Source: Streptomyces huasconensis
GTDB taxonomy: Bacteria > Actinomycetota > Actinomycetes > Streptomycetales > Streptomycetaceae
Assembly: GCA_004010275.1 (NCBI GenBank)
Contig: RBWT01000061.1
Coordinates: 1-43,698, forward strand
DNA length: 43,698 nucleotides
Direction of reading: 5' to 3'
Part shown: piece by piece, positions 34,505 through 42,507 of the stretch
How positions within the stretch are numbered: the stretch's first letter is position 1
How the letters are laid out: each line of letters begins with the position of its first letter
Translations under genes and position numbers: made by a program
The notes under the pieces: generated by a model
Database searches by the model: none
Seen by the model: the letters and a program-made list of their open reading frames with translations, nothing else
What the model was told of the DNA's origin: nothing

Positions 34505-35542
34505 TCAGCCGAAGAAGACGCCGACTTCCGCGTACAGCGCCGGGTCCACCGTCTTGAGGCGGGCCGTGGCCTCCGCGATCGGTACGCGGACGATGTCCGT
34601 GCCCTTGAGGGCGACCATCTTGCCGAAGTCGCCGTCGCGCACCGCGTCGATCGCGTGCAGCCCGAAGCGGGTGGCGAGCCAGCGGTCGAAGGCGCTGGGC
34701 GTGCCGCCGCGCTGAACGTGCCCGAGGACCGTGGTGCGCGCCTCCTTGCCGGTGCGCCCCTCGATCTCCTTGGCGAGCCACTCGCCGACCCCGGAGAGCC
34801 GGACGTGGCCGAAGGAGTCCTGCGTACCGTCCTTGAGCACCATCTCGCCGTCCTTGGGCATCGCCCCTTCGGCGACGACGACGATCGGGGCGTACGACGC
34901 CTTGAAGCGCGAGGTGACCCAGGCGCACACCTGGTCGACGTCGAAGCGCTGTTCCGGGATGAGGATGACGTTCGCGCCGCCCGCGAGGCCCGAGTGCAGG
35001 GCGATCCAGCCCGCGTGACGGCCCATCACCTCGACGACGAGGACGCGCATGTGGGACTCGGCGGTGGTGTGCAGGCGGTCGATCGCCTCGGTGGCGATGC
35101 CGACCGCCGTGTCGAAGCCGAAGGTGTAGTCGGTGGCGGAGAGGTCGTTGTCGATGGTCTTGGGGACGCCGACGACCGGGACGCCGTACTCGTCGGTGAG
35201 GCGGGCGGCGACGCCGAGCGTGTCCTCGCCGCCGATGGCGATGAGGGAGTCGACCTCGTGCTTGGCGAGGTTCTCCTTGATGCGGCGCACGCCGTTCTCC
35301 ACCGTGAACGGGTTGGTGCGCGAGGAGCCGAGGATGGTGCCGCCGCGCGGCAGGATGCCGCGGACCGCGGGGATGTCGAGCGGGACGGTGTCGCCCTCCA
35401 GCGGGCCGCGCCAGCCGTCCCGGAAGCCGACGAAGTCGTAGCCGTACTCCTGGACGCCCTTGCGGACGACGCCACGGATGACGGCGTTGAGCCCGGGGCA
35501 GTCGCCGCCGCCGGTCAGTACGCCAATTTTCTTGGCCCCCAT
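34505..35542 (-). CDS. pfkA: 6-phosphofructokinase
   Basis: Phosphorylates fructose 6-phosphate. The 345-residue protein shows KKIGVLTGGGDCPGLNA, RGGTILGSSRTNP, AIGGEDTLGVA (residues 102-112), GVPKTIDNDLSATDYTFGFDTA, VEVMGRHAGWIAL and LGHVQRGGTPSAFDR. GGED with PKTIDND, rather than GGDG with PGTIDND, is the pattern of the actinobacterial group that contains both ATP- and PPi-using enzymes, so the phosphoryl donor cannot be fixed from sequence alone; ATP is usual for Streptomyces. ATG 35542 has GAAGGGA upstream. Unbroken. Confidence 0.95.
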   Translation of the reverse strand: MGAKKIGVLTGGGDCPGLNAVIRGVVRKGVQEYGYDFVGFRDGWRGPLEGDTVPLDIPAVRGILPRGGTILGSSRTNPFTVENGVRRIKENLAKHEVDSLIAIGGEDTLGVAARLTDEYGVPVVGVPKTIDNDLSATDYTFGFDTAVGIATEAIDRLHTTAESHMRVLVVEVMGRHAGWIALHSGLAGGANVILIPEQRFDVDQVCAWVTSRFKASYAPIVVVAEGAMPKDGEMVLKDGTQDSFGHVRLSGVGEWLAKEIEGRTGKEARTTVLGHVQRGGTPSAFDRWLATRFGLHAIDAVRDGDFGKMVALKGTDIVRVPIAEATARLKTVDPALYAEVGVFFG

Positions 35543-35573
35543 GGAAAAGTCCCTTCGCCTCGGTGACCTGACC

Positions 35574-35681
35574 TGACGCGCGTCACGCTAATGGTGACCC
35601 AGGTCACTCCGGGACAGGGCGTACGGACAATTCCCTTGTGGGGGACCGGAGTTGATCACGGGCGTTCACTCGTACGAGTGA
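35574..35681. promoter_or_regulatory. Cluster of palindromes upstream of pfkA
   Basis: Three perfect palindromes lie between macR and pfkA: TGACGCGCGTCA (35574-35585), GTGACC-CA-GGTCAC (35594-35607) and TCACTCGTACGAGTGA (35666-35681). The first two share the half TGAC/GTCA and flank a possible -10 (TAGCGT on the minus strand) of pfkA. The third is nearest the macR stop. They may be operators; the proteins are unknown. Confidence 0.45.
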
Positions 35682-35698
35682 TGCGAGGGTACGAGGGG

Positions 35699-36464
35699 TC
35701 AGGCGTCGTCCGCCCTGTCGATGCCGCGCTCGATCGCGTACCGCACGAGCTCCACCCTGTTGTGCAGTTGGAGCTTGCCCAGGGTGTTCTGGACGTGGTT
35801 CTGCACCGTGCGGTGGGAGATGACCAGGCGCTCGGCGATCTGCTTGTAGCTCAGCCCCTTGGCGACCAGCCGCAGCACCTCCGTCTCGCGGTCGGTGAGC
35901 TGCGGGGCCTTCGGGTCGTCCGGGGTGCCTGCGGCGGGCTCGCCGGCCAGGCGGCGGTACTCCCCGAGGACCAGGCCGGCGAGGCCCGGCGTGAAGACCG
36001 CGTCGCCCTCGGCCGTGCGGCGCACCGCGTCGATCAGCTCTTCCGTCGACGCCGACTTCAGGAGATAGCCGGTGGCGCCGGACTTGACGGCCTCCAGGAC
36101 GTCGGCGTGCTCGCCGCTCGCGGAGAGGACCAGGACGCGCAGTGCGGGGTTGGCGGCGACCACCTCCTTGCAGACCTGGACGCCCGGCTTCAGCGGGAGG
36201 TTCAGGTCGAGGACGAGGACGTCGGGCACGGCGGCCTGGGCGCGGCGGACCGCCTGCTCGCCGTCCCCGGCGGTGGCGACCACGTCAAGCCCCGCCTCGG
36301 CGAGGTCACGGGCGACCGCGTCGCGCCACATGGGGTGGTCGTCGACGACCATGACCTTGACGGGGGGGTGCGCCCCCGCCGGCCTCGGTGGCCGGTTCCC
36401 GCCGCTCCACCCGACTCCGCTGATCCACCTGGCTCTGCCGCTCCGCCTGGCTCTGCTCGCTCAT
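35699..36464 (-). CDS. macR: NarL/LuxR-type response regulator, MacR-like (one frameshift)
   Basis: About 255 residues. Receiver domain: MVVDDHPMWRDAVARDLAEAG, phospho-acceptor Asp in DVLVLDLNLPLKPG, LKSAS with the conserved Lys. C-terminal LuxR helix-turn-helix: LTDRETEVLRLVAKGLSYKQIAERLVISHRTVQNHV. The true start is ATG 36464 (MSEQSQAERQ), which overlaps the kinase stop as ATGA; an indel in the G/C runs at 36362-36376 (G7 and C5) separates this N-terminus from the receiver domain. By gene order and the partner kinase this looks like MacR of Streptomyces, which controls membrane protein genes in morphogenesis; the name is from memory. Confidence 0.85.
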
Positions 36465-37710
36465 CGTGCCTTTCCCGCCTTCCCCCGTGCGTCCCGCGCC
36501 GCTTCGCGCGGGACTCTCAGTTCCACTTCCGTGCCCTGGCCCGGCACCGAGATCAGCTCGGCCGTGCCCCCGATGTCCCGCAGCCGCCCCCGGATCGACA
36601 GGGCGACGCCGAGGCGCCCCTCCCCCTCGGCCTCGGCGAGCCGGCCCTCGGGGATGCCCGGTCCGTCGTCCCTGACCGTCACGATCACCTCGCCCGGCTC
36701 GTCCTCGACCAGAATCCAGGCGTGCGCCTCGGCCCCGGCGTGTCTGCGGACATTGTCCAGTGCGGCACTGACAGCGGCCGCCAGCTCCCTCGCGACGGGC
36801 GGCGCGAGAAGCACCGGGGCCCCCGGCTCGGAGAGGGTCACCTTCGACCCGGCGTGCGGGGCGAGGAGCGAGCGCAGATCCCGGGGCGCCGTGTCGTCGG
36901 CGGCGCCGGTATCGTCGTCCGGTTCCTCGACGGCCCGTACGAGCGCGCCTTGCGAGGCGTCCTCCGAGGCGCGCGAGGCGGGCACCATGCCGCCCGCCAC
37001 CAGCGTGCGCAGCGCCACCTCCTGCTCGCCCGCCAGCCGCCCCAGCTCCGCGGCCTCGCCGCCCATCGCGTGCCGCGCCGCGGCTCCATGGCGAGGACCT
37101 GGAGGACGCTGTCGTGGATGTCGCGGGCGAGCCGTTCGCGCTCGCGCGTCGTCGCCTCGATCTCCAGGGCGCGGGCCAGGGTGCGCTCGGAGGCGCGGGC
37201 CACCTCCACCACGTATCCGATCGCGATGGAGGCGATGCAGACCAGCAGGACGTTGTGGATGGTGTCGCGGCTGAAGGCGCCGCGCTGCACCACGTTGGCG
37301 ACGCCCACCAGCAGCGACGCGAAGGCGGCCCAGCGCCAGCCGCCCTTGATGGCGTACGCGAGGACGGCGCCGGCGGTCCATATGGACGGCAGCGTCGGGC
37401 CGCCGTCGACGATCCGCTGGTGCGCGTCGGCGACAGGGGTGAGCAGGATGCCCACGAGGGCGACGGCCAGATCGACGACGAGGAACCACGTGGCGCAGCT
37501 CGCGGCGTTCGCCACGCAGCGCAGCGTGCCCAGCGTCCAGCCGGCGAGCACCACGTAGTAGGCGATGGCCACCCAGGGGCGGTGCAGTTCCTCGTGCGCC
37601 GCCGCGAAGAGCCCGATCGCGTACAGCATCGTCAGGACGCGGTAGCCGGTCAGGGCGCGCCAGAGCGGCTGCTCGACCGACATCCTCATGACACGCTCGC
37701 GTTTGGCCAT
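36461..37710 (-). CDS. macS: Sensor histidine kinase, MacS-like (one frameshift)
   Basis: About 416 residues. Five or six N-terminal membrane helices of the DUF5931 type (LTMLYAIGLFAAA; WVAIAYYVVLAGWTLG; ATWFLVVDLAVALVGILL; VLLVCIASIAIGYVVEV), then the HisKA_3 box RERLARDIHDSVLQVLAM with the phospho-His, and the ATP-binding domain ALDNVRRHAGAEAHAWILV, VTVRDDGPGIPEGRLAEA. A base is missing near 37075-37090, just after the H-box. ATG 37710 follows a G-rich site. Its stop overlaps the regulator start, so the two are co-translated. Confidence 0.87.
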
Positions 37711-37760
37711 GCCCCCCAGCTCCCCCGGCTCCCCCGGTCCCCGCCCGCGGTGTCCCCCTG

Positions 37761-37784
37761 CTACTGCTCTACTGCTCTACTGCT
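37761..37784. repeat. Three tandem 8-bp repeats carrying the acyltransferase stop codon
   Basis: CTACTGCT occurs three times without gap (37761-37784). Because the unit is eight bases and contains CTA, the minus strand gets a TAG in each of the three frames; the first one met is the stop of the acyltransferase gene. Confidence 0.8.
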
Positions 37785-38499
37785 GCTGCTTCTCGCCCGT
37801 CTTGGCGGCCTTCGCGGCCTCGCTGAGCTGGCGCTTGGCGGCCGTCGCGTACACGTCGACGTACTCCTGGCCGGAGAGCTTCATGATCTCGTACATGACC
37901 TCGTCGGTCAGCGCCCGCAGCACGAAGCGGTCCTGCTCCATGCCCTGGTAGCGGCGGAAGTCGAGCGGCTTGCCGATGCGGATGCCGGGCCGCATCAGCT
38001 TCGGCATGACCTTGCCGGGCGGCTGGATCTTCTCCGTGTCGATCATCGCCACCGGGATGACCGGAGCGCCGGTGGCGAGCGCCACGCGCGCGAGGCCGCC
38101 CGGTTTGCCGCGGTACAGGCGCCCGTCGGGCGAGCGCGTGCCCTCGGGGTAGATGCCGAACAGCTCGCCGCGCTCCAATACCTCGATGCCGCTCTTGATG
38201 GCCGCCTCGCCCGCACCGCGGGCCCCTGACCGGTCCACCGGCAGCTGGCCGACGCCCTTGAAGAAGGCGGCCGTCAGCTTGCCCTTCACGCCGGGCGAGG
38301 TGAAGTACTCCGCCTTGGCGATGAAGGTGACCTTGCGGTCGAGGACCGCGGGGAGGAAGAAGGAGTCCGAGAACGAGAGGTGGTTGCTCGCGAGAATCGC
38401 GGGGCCTTCGGCGGGGACGTTCTCAAGGCCCTCCACCCAGGGCCTGAAGCCGAGCTTCAGCGGCCCTCCGATGGCAACCTTCATTGCGCCGTAGATCAA
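37777..38499 (-). CDS. PlsC-type 1-acyl-sn-glycerol-3-phosphate acyltransferase
   Basis: Phospholipid synthesis enzyme or relative, 240 residues. Acyltransferase motifs: ILASNHLSFSDSFFLP (NHxxxxD), KAEYFTSPGVKGKLTAAFF, FGIYPEGTRSPDGRLYRGKPG (EGTRS) and VIPVAMIDTEK. The start is taken as TTG 38499 (LIYGAMKVA) because AGGAGG lies eight bases upstream; ATG 38484 (MKVAIGG) lacks such a site. The frame is open further upstream, but that part is not family-like. A Lys/Gln-rich C-terminus ends in EKQQQ. Divergent from the hydrolase gene. Unbroken. Confidence 0.9.
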   Translation of the reverse strand: MIYGAMKVAIGGPLKLGFRPWVEGLENVPAEGPAILASNHLSFSDSFFLPAVLDRKVTFIAKAEYFTSPGVKGKLTAAFFKGVGQLPVDRSGARGAGEAAIKSGIEVLERGELFGIYPEGTRSPDGRLYRGKPGGLARVALATGAPVIPVAMIDTEKIQPPGKVMPKLMRPGIRIGKPLDFRRYQGMEQDRFVLRALTDEVMYEIMKLSGQEYVDVYATAAKRQLSEAAKAAKTGEKQQQ

Positions 38500-38642
38500 A
38501 CCGAGTGCCTCCTGTTTCTGTGGATCAGACCTTAACCCGCGGTACGGCCAATGGGCCCGACGACCCTGGTCGGTGTCAGTCCGGTCGCGTACGGTGAGGT
38601 ACTCCCTACTCCCCTTGCCACGTCTCACGAAGGAGACCGAAG

Positions 38643-39422
38643 GTGCCGGTCCTCCCCGGAGCCGAGCCGTACCGCCACGAAGGCGGCGAGGTCGGCGTCC
38701 TGCTCTGCCACGGCTTCACCGGATCGCCGCAGTCGCTGCGCCCCTGGGCGGAGTATCTGGCGGGGCGCGGCCTGACCGTCTCGCTGCCGCTGCTGCCCGG
38801 GCACGGCACCCGCTGGGAGGACATGCAGGTCACCGGCTGGCAGGACTGGTACGCGGAGGTGGACCGCGAGCTGCGCGGCCTCCTGGAGCGGTGCGCGCGG
38901 GTCTTCGTCTTCGGCCTCTCCATGGGCGGCACGCTCACGCTGCGCCTCGCGGCCCGGCACGGCGACGCGATCAGCGGCATCGTCCTGGTCAACCCGGCGA
39001 ACAAACTGCACGGCCTGTCGCCCTACGCCCTGCCGGTCGCCCGTCACCTCGTACGCACCACGAAGGGCATCGCCAGCGACATCGCCAAGCCGGGTTCGGT
39101 GGAGATCGGCTACGACCGGGTGCCGTTGCACGCCGCGCACTCCATGCGCGTCTTCTTCCGCATGGTCGACGCCGAACTGCCGCAGGTGACCCAGCCGTTG
39201 CTGCTGCTCCACAGCCCGCGGGACCACGTGGTGCCGCCCGCCGACTCGGCCCGCATCCTCAGCCGCGTCTCGTCGACGGACGTCACGGAGATCCTGCTGG
39301 AACAGAGTTACCACGTGGCGACGTTGGACCACGACGCGGACCGGATCTTCGAGGAGAGTCACGCGTTCATCGGCCGGCTCGCTCCCAGCGTCGGTAAGGA
39401 AGGGACGGCCACCGGTGGCTGA
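38643..39422 (+). CDS. Alpha/beta hydrolase, carboxylesterase or monoacylglycerol lipase type
   Basis: Protein of 259 residues with VGVLLCHGFTGSPQSLRPWAEYLAGRG (oxyanion HGFTG), nucleophile Ser in VFVFGLSMGGTLTLRLA, acid Asp in LHSPRDHVVPPADS and His in LEQSYHVATLDHD. The closest named type is thermostable carboxylesterase Est30/monoacylglycerol lipase. GTG 38643 follows GAAGGAG. The 3' end overlaps the next gene by eight bases. Divergent from an acyltransferase, so lipid turnover is plausible. Unbroken. Confidence 0.9.
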   Translation: MPVLPGAEPYRHEGGEVGVLLCHGFTGSPQSLRPWAEYLAGRGLTVSLPLLPGHGTRWEDMQVTGWQDWYAEVDRELRGLLERCARVFVFGLSMGGTLTLRLAARHGDAISGIVLVNPANKLHGLSPYALPVARHLVRTTKGIASDIAKPGSVEIGYDRVPLHAAHSMRVFFRMVDAELPQVTQPLLLLHSPRDHVVPPADSARILSRVSSTDVTEILLEQSYHVATLDHDADRIFEESHAFIGRLAPSVGKEGTATGG

Positions 39423-40115
39423 GCACGAGGCGGACCGAGACGAGAGCCGCGACGAAAGCCGCGAGCCCGGAAACGACTCCGAGAAGAACCCGGAGAAAAA
39501 TCTGGGGAAGACCCCCGAGAAGAACAGGGCGGCGGCCGCGGACGGGCTGCCGCTGGACGAGGACGCCGCCTGGCAGGCGATCGTCGCGGGGTACGGCGAG
39601 GAGCCCGCGGACCCGCCGGGCGCGAAGCCCTTCAAGTCGGTCGAGGACCTGGCGCTCCTGGAAACGGAGCCCAACGGCCCGGTGGACGGCCCCCCGAGCG
39701 GCCTCAGCAAGGACCCCGAGGGGGACGCGAAGGGCTCCGGCGACGCGGGACCCGGCGCCGGGAAGCCGCTCGGCAGCTCCGTCTCCTTCGCGCCCGGCGT
39801 CGGCGGCCCCCGCGACTACACCGCCCCGGAGCCCTCCGAGGACGAGTTCGACGCGGACGACGAGGGGCACTTCGTGCCTCCGGAGCCGCCGCCGCTGCCC
39901 GAGGCCGACGTGACGGCGAGGTTCGCCTGGCTCGCCGTGCTCGGCGTGACCCGCTCCTCATCCTGCTCGCCGTGCTGCTGGGCTGGCAGATGACGTGGTG
40001 GCTGACCACGCTCGGCATCGGCGGCTTCCTCGGCGGCTTCGCCACGCTCGTCGCGCGGATGAGCAGCGGGGACGACGAGGAGGACGACGACCCGGGACGC
40101 GGCGCGGTGGTCTGA
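39415..40115 (+). CDS. Acidic protein with C-terminal membrane helices (one frameshift)
   Basis: About 233 residues. The N-terminal two thirds are charged and disordered (ADRDESRDESREPGNDSEKN, then DAAWQAIVAGYGEEP, FKSVEDLALL, DYTAPEPSEDEFDADDEGHFVPPEPPPLPE). After TARFAWLAVLGV one base is missing near 39950; the repaired frame reads DPLLILLAVLLGWQMTWWLTTLGIGGFLGGFATLVARM, two helices, then an Asp/Glu tail to the stop at 40113-40115. GTG 39415 overlaps the hydrolase stop, so the pair is translationally coupled. Family function unknown. Confidence 0.78.
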
Positions 40116-40125
40116 GGCCCGCGCC

Positions 40126-40891
40126 TCACCGGCCGGGCGGCACCCGGAGGGTGGCCAGCACCGGCAGATGGTCCGTGGCCGCCCTCAGGTCCGCCTCGCT
40201 CACCCCGGGCAGACCCAGCGGCACCCCGCAGCCGAGGACCTCCACGCCCGGCGTGACGAACAGCGCGTCGACACGCTGGTGCGGATCGTCCGGCGTCGAG
40301 GTGTGCTCGCCGCCCCACGGCTCGGCCGTCCAGCAGTCCCGCAGCTCGGCCGCGAGCCTGCGGAACGTCCGCCCCTGGGGCCGTTCGTTGAGGTCGCCGC
40401 CCGCGACGGCGTGCTCCACGCCCAGCTCCGCGAGCTGGTCGAGGAGCATGCCGCCCTGCGCGTACCGCTCGTCGGTCTGGAGGCTGAGGTGGCAGCTCAG
40501 GACGCCGAGGCGGGCGCCCCCCGAAGCGGACGACGGCGGTCGCGAAGCCGCGCCGGTGCAATCCCGGGGTGAGAGGCAGCAGCACGTCGTCGTCCGTCTC
40601 GACGCGGGCGCGCAGCGAGCAGAGCAGCGCGGGCCCGGCCGCGGTGCCGCCGCCGGAGAGGATCACCAGGTCGGCGGCGCGCGCGAGGCGGGCCAGCTTC
40701 TTGCGCCAGCGGAAGAAGCGCGGCGCCTCCTGGACCAGGACGAGGTCGGGGGCGCAGGCGGCGATGACCCGGGCGAGCGCGTCGGTGTCGTCGCGCATCG
40801 AGCGGATGTTGTAGCTGAGCACGCGGACGACCGCCGAACCGTCGGCTTCGGTGCGGGAGTCGGGGAGCGTACCCAGGGGACTCGTCGACAT
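40126..40891 (-). CDS. Endonuclease/exonuclease/phosphatase (EEP) family protein (one frameshift)
   Basis: About 255 residues of the EEP fold: VVRVLSYNIRSMRDD, PDLVLVQEAPRFF with the metal Glu, then after an extra base in the C6 run 40517-40522 GARLGVLSCHLSLQTDERYAQGGMLLDQL, HAVAGGDLNERPQGRTFRRL (Asp/Asn), HQRVDALFVTPGVEV, and ATDHLPVLATLRV with the catalytic His. ATG 40891 has TATCTT seven bases upstream, a leaderless layout. Substrate unknown; members hydrolyse nucleic acids, phospholipids or phosphoinositides. Its upstream side is the glkA terminator. Confidence 0.87.
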
Positions 40892-40907
40892 GGCGCTCAA
40901 GATACGA

Positions 40908-40947
40908 CAGTGCCCGCCGCTGCCTCGCGGGGCAGCGGCGGGCACTG
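40908..40947 (-). terminator. Terminator of glkA, 17-bp perfect stem
   Basis: CAGTGCCCGCCGCTGCC (40908-40924) and GGCAGCGGCGGGCACTG (40931-40947) are perfect complements around TCGCGG, 26 bases past the glkA stop. The -10 hexamer of the next gene starts only a few bases beyond it, so its -35 region lies inside the hairpin. Confidence 0.88.
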
Positions 40948-40973
40948 GTGTACGGGCCGGGCGGGCCGGACGG

Positions 40974-41927
40974 TCACATGACGGGGTCGGGCTCCCGCGC
41001 GAGGTCGGCGGCACCGACGAGGCCCGCCTTGTTGCCGAGCTGGGCGGCGATGACCTGGGCCTCGGGGCGCCAGGCGGCGCCGACGAGCCAGCGCTTGAAG
41101 GACTTGCGGATCGGGTCGAGGACCAGCTCGCCCTCGTCCGAGAGGCCGCCGCCGACGATGAACGCGGACGGGTCGAAGAGCGAGGCCAGGTCGGCGAGGC
41201 CGGCACCGGCCCAGCGGGCCAGCTCGCGGTAGGAGTCGATGGCGACGGCGTCGCCCTGTCGCGCGGCCATGGAGATGTGCTTGCCCTCGATGCCCTCGGG
41301 GGTGCCGTCACCCAGCGAGAGCAGGAACTCGGCGTTCTCCGGCGTCGCGTTGGCCCGCTGGCGGGCGTAGCGCACGAGGGCGCGCCCGGAGGCGTACTGC
41401 TCCCAGCAGCCCTGGCTGCCGCAGCCGCAGAGCAGGCCGTCCGGGACCATCCGGATGTGGCCGAACTCGGCGGCCACGCCGAAGTGGCCGCGGCGCAGCT
41501 TGTTGCCGATGATGATGCCGCCGCCGAGGCCGGTGCCGAGGGTGATGCAGATGACGTTGCGGTGGCCCTTGCCGCCGCCGAACTTGTACTCGCCCCAGGC
41601 GGCGGCGTTGGCGTCGTTCTCCACGACGACCGGCAGGCCGACGCGCTTTTCGACCTCGTCCTTGAGCGGCTCCTGCCGCCAGTCGATGTTCGGCGCGAAG
41701 TAGACCGTGGAGCGCTGGCGGTTGACGTACCCGGCGGCACCGATGCCCACGCCGACGATCTCGTGACCGGCCCGCGCGCCTTCCACGGCGGAGGCGATCG
41801 CGTCGACGATGGCCTCGGAAGTACCAGGGGTCGGCACCTTGAAGGTCGAGAGGATGTTGCCGTCCTCGTCGACCACTCCGGCCGCGATCTTGGTGCCGCC
41901 GATGTCGACGCCGATGGTGAGTCCCAT
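40974..41927 (-). CDS. glkA: ROK family glucokinase
   Basis: Phosphorylates glucose; in Streptomyces GlkA is also central to carbon catabolite repression. The 317-residue protein has the length of S. coelicolor GlkA. Seen: TIGVDIGGTKIAAGVVDEDG (ATP site), GVGIGAAGYVN, VENDANAAAWGEYKFG, TLGTGLGGGIIIG and the zinc motif LLCGCGSQGCWEQYASG. ATG 41927 has GAGGGA just upstream. The frame is open well upstream and appears fused to the DUF5304 gene, but this comes from a lost base in that gene (see there). Unbroken. Confidence 0.97.
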   Translation of the reverse strand: MGLTIGVDIGGTKIAAGVVDEDGNILSTFKVPTPGTSEAIVDAIASAVEGARAGHEIVGVGIGAAGYVNRQRSTVYFAPNIDWRQEPLKDEVEKRVGLPVVVENDANAAAWGEYKFGGGKGHRNVICITLGTGLGGGIIIGNKLRRGHFGVAAEFGHIRMVPDGLLCGCGSQGCWEQYASGRALVRYARQRANATPENAEFLLSLGDGTPEGIEGKHISMAARQGDAVAIDSYRELARWAGAGLADLASLFDPSAFIVGGGLSDEGELVLDPIRKSFKRWLVGAAWRPEAQVIAAQLGNKAGLVGAADLAREPDPVM

Positions 41928-41979
41928 GAATCCCTCAGTTCGATCGAGCCCCGCTAAGGCCCACCGTACCCGAGGGGGG

Positions 41980-42473
41980 TCAGTCGAGATCGATGTGTTC
42001 CCCGGTGGCGGGCCGTCGTCGCGGCGGTCGGGGCCCTTGCCCTCGCCGTGCGGCGCGTCGCCGTCCGAGGTGTCGCCGCGGGTCCACCGGCTCTCCTGCT
42101 TCTCGACCGCCGAGCGGTAGGCGGCGAGCAGCTCGGAACCGGCCGCCGCCAGGTGGTCGAAGACGTCGGGGTTGCGCTCGATGACCGGTTCGACCACGGC
42201 CTTGGCCTGCTGGACGACCTGCTTCACGGTCTGCTCGACGGCGCCCTGGCCGAGCGCGCCGAGCAGCGGCGTCTGGAGTCCGGAGAGCTTGTCGGAGACG
42301 GCGTCGACGAGCTTGCGCAGCTCCTCGGCGGCCGAGCCGGGCTGCGGCCCGTACTGGGCGCGGCGGCGGGCCTGCTCCGCCGCGAGGTCCTCGGCGCACG
42401 CCTGCTCCCAGGCGTCGGCGTCGACGTGGGCTTCAGAGGCTTCGGGGCCTTCGCGCCCGGTGGCATCGCTCAT
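41980..42473 (-). CDS. DUF5304 family protein upstream of glkA (one frameshift)
   Basis: About 164 residues, soluble, helical and acidic: MSDATGREGPEASEAHVDADAWEQACAEDL, AAEELRKLVDAVSDKLSGLQTPLLGALGQGAVEQTVKQVVQQAKAVVEPVIERNPDVFDHLAAAGSELLAAYRSAVE. One base is missing near 42010; the repaired end is ATGEHIDLD with stop at 41980-41982. Without repair it runs in frame into glkA, which is an artefact. TAACGT lies eight bases before ATG 42473. A homologue next to glkA is usual in Streptomyces, and the upstream gene has been reported to affect glucokinase-related repression; that link is from memory. Confidence 0.85.
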
Positions 42474-42507
42474 GTCTCTCGACGTTACCCGAATGGCGGT
42501 GGCCCGT

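Noticed and set aside
33408..34928. Extending the dehydrogenase frame upstream to 34928
   Set aside because: The extra codons lie opposite or inside pfkA and are not family-like; ATG 34412 (MEILAFG) with its -10 hexamer is the natural start.
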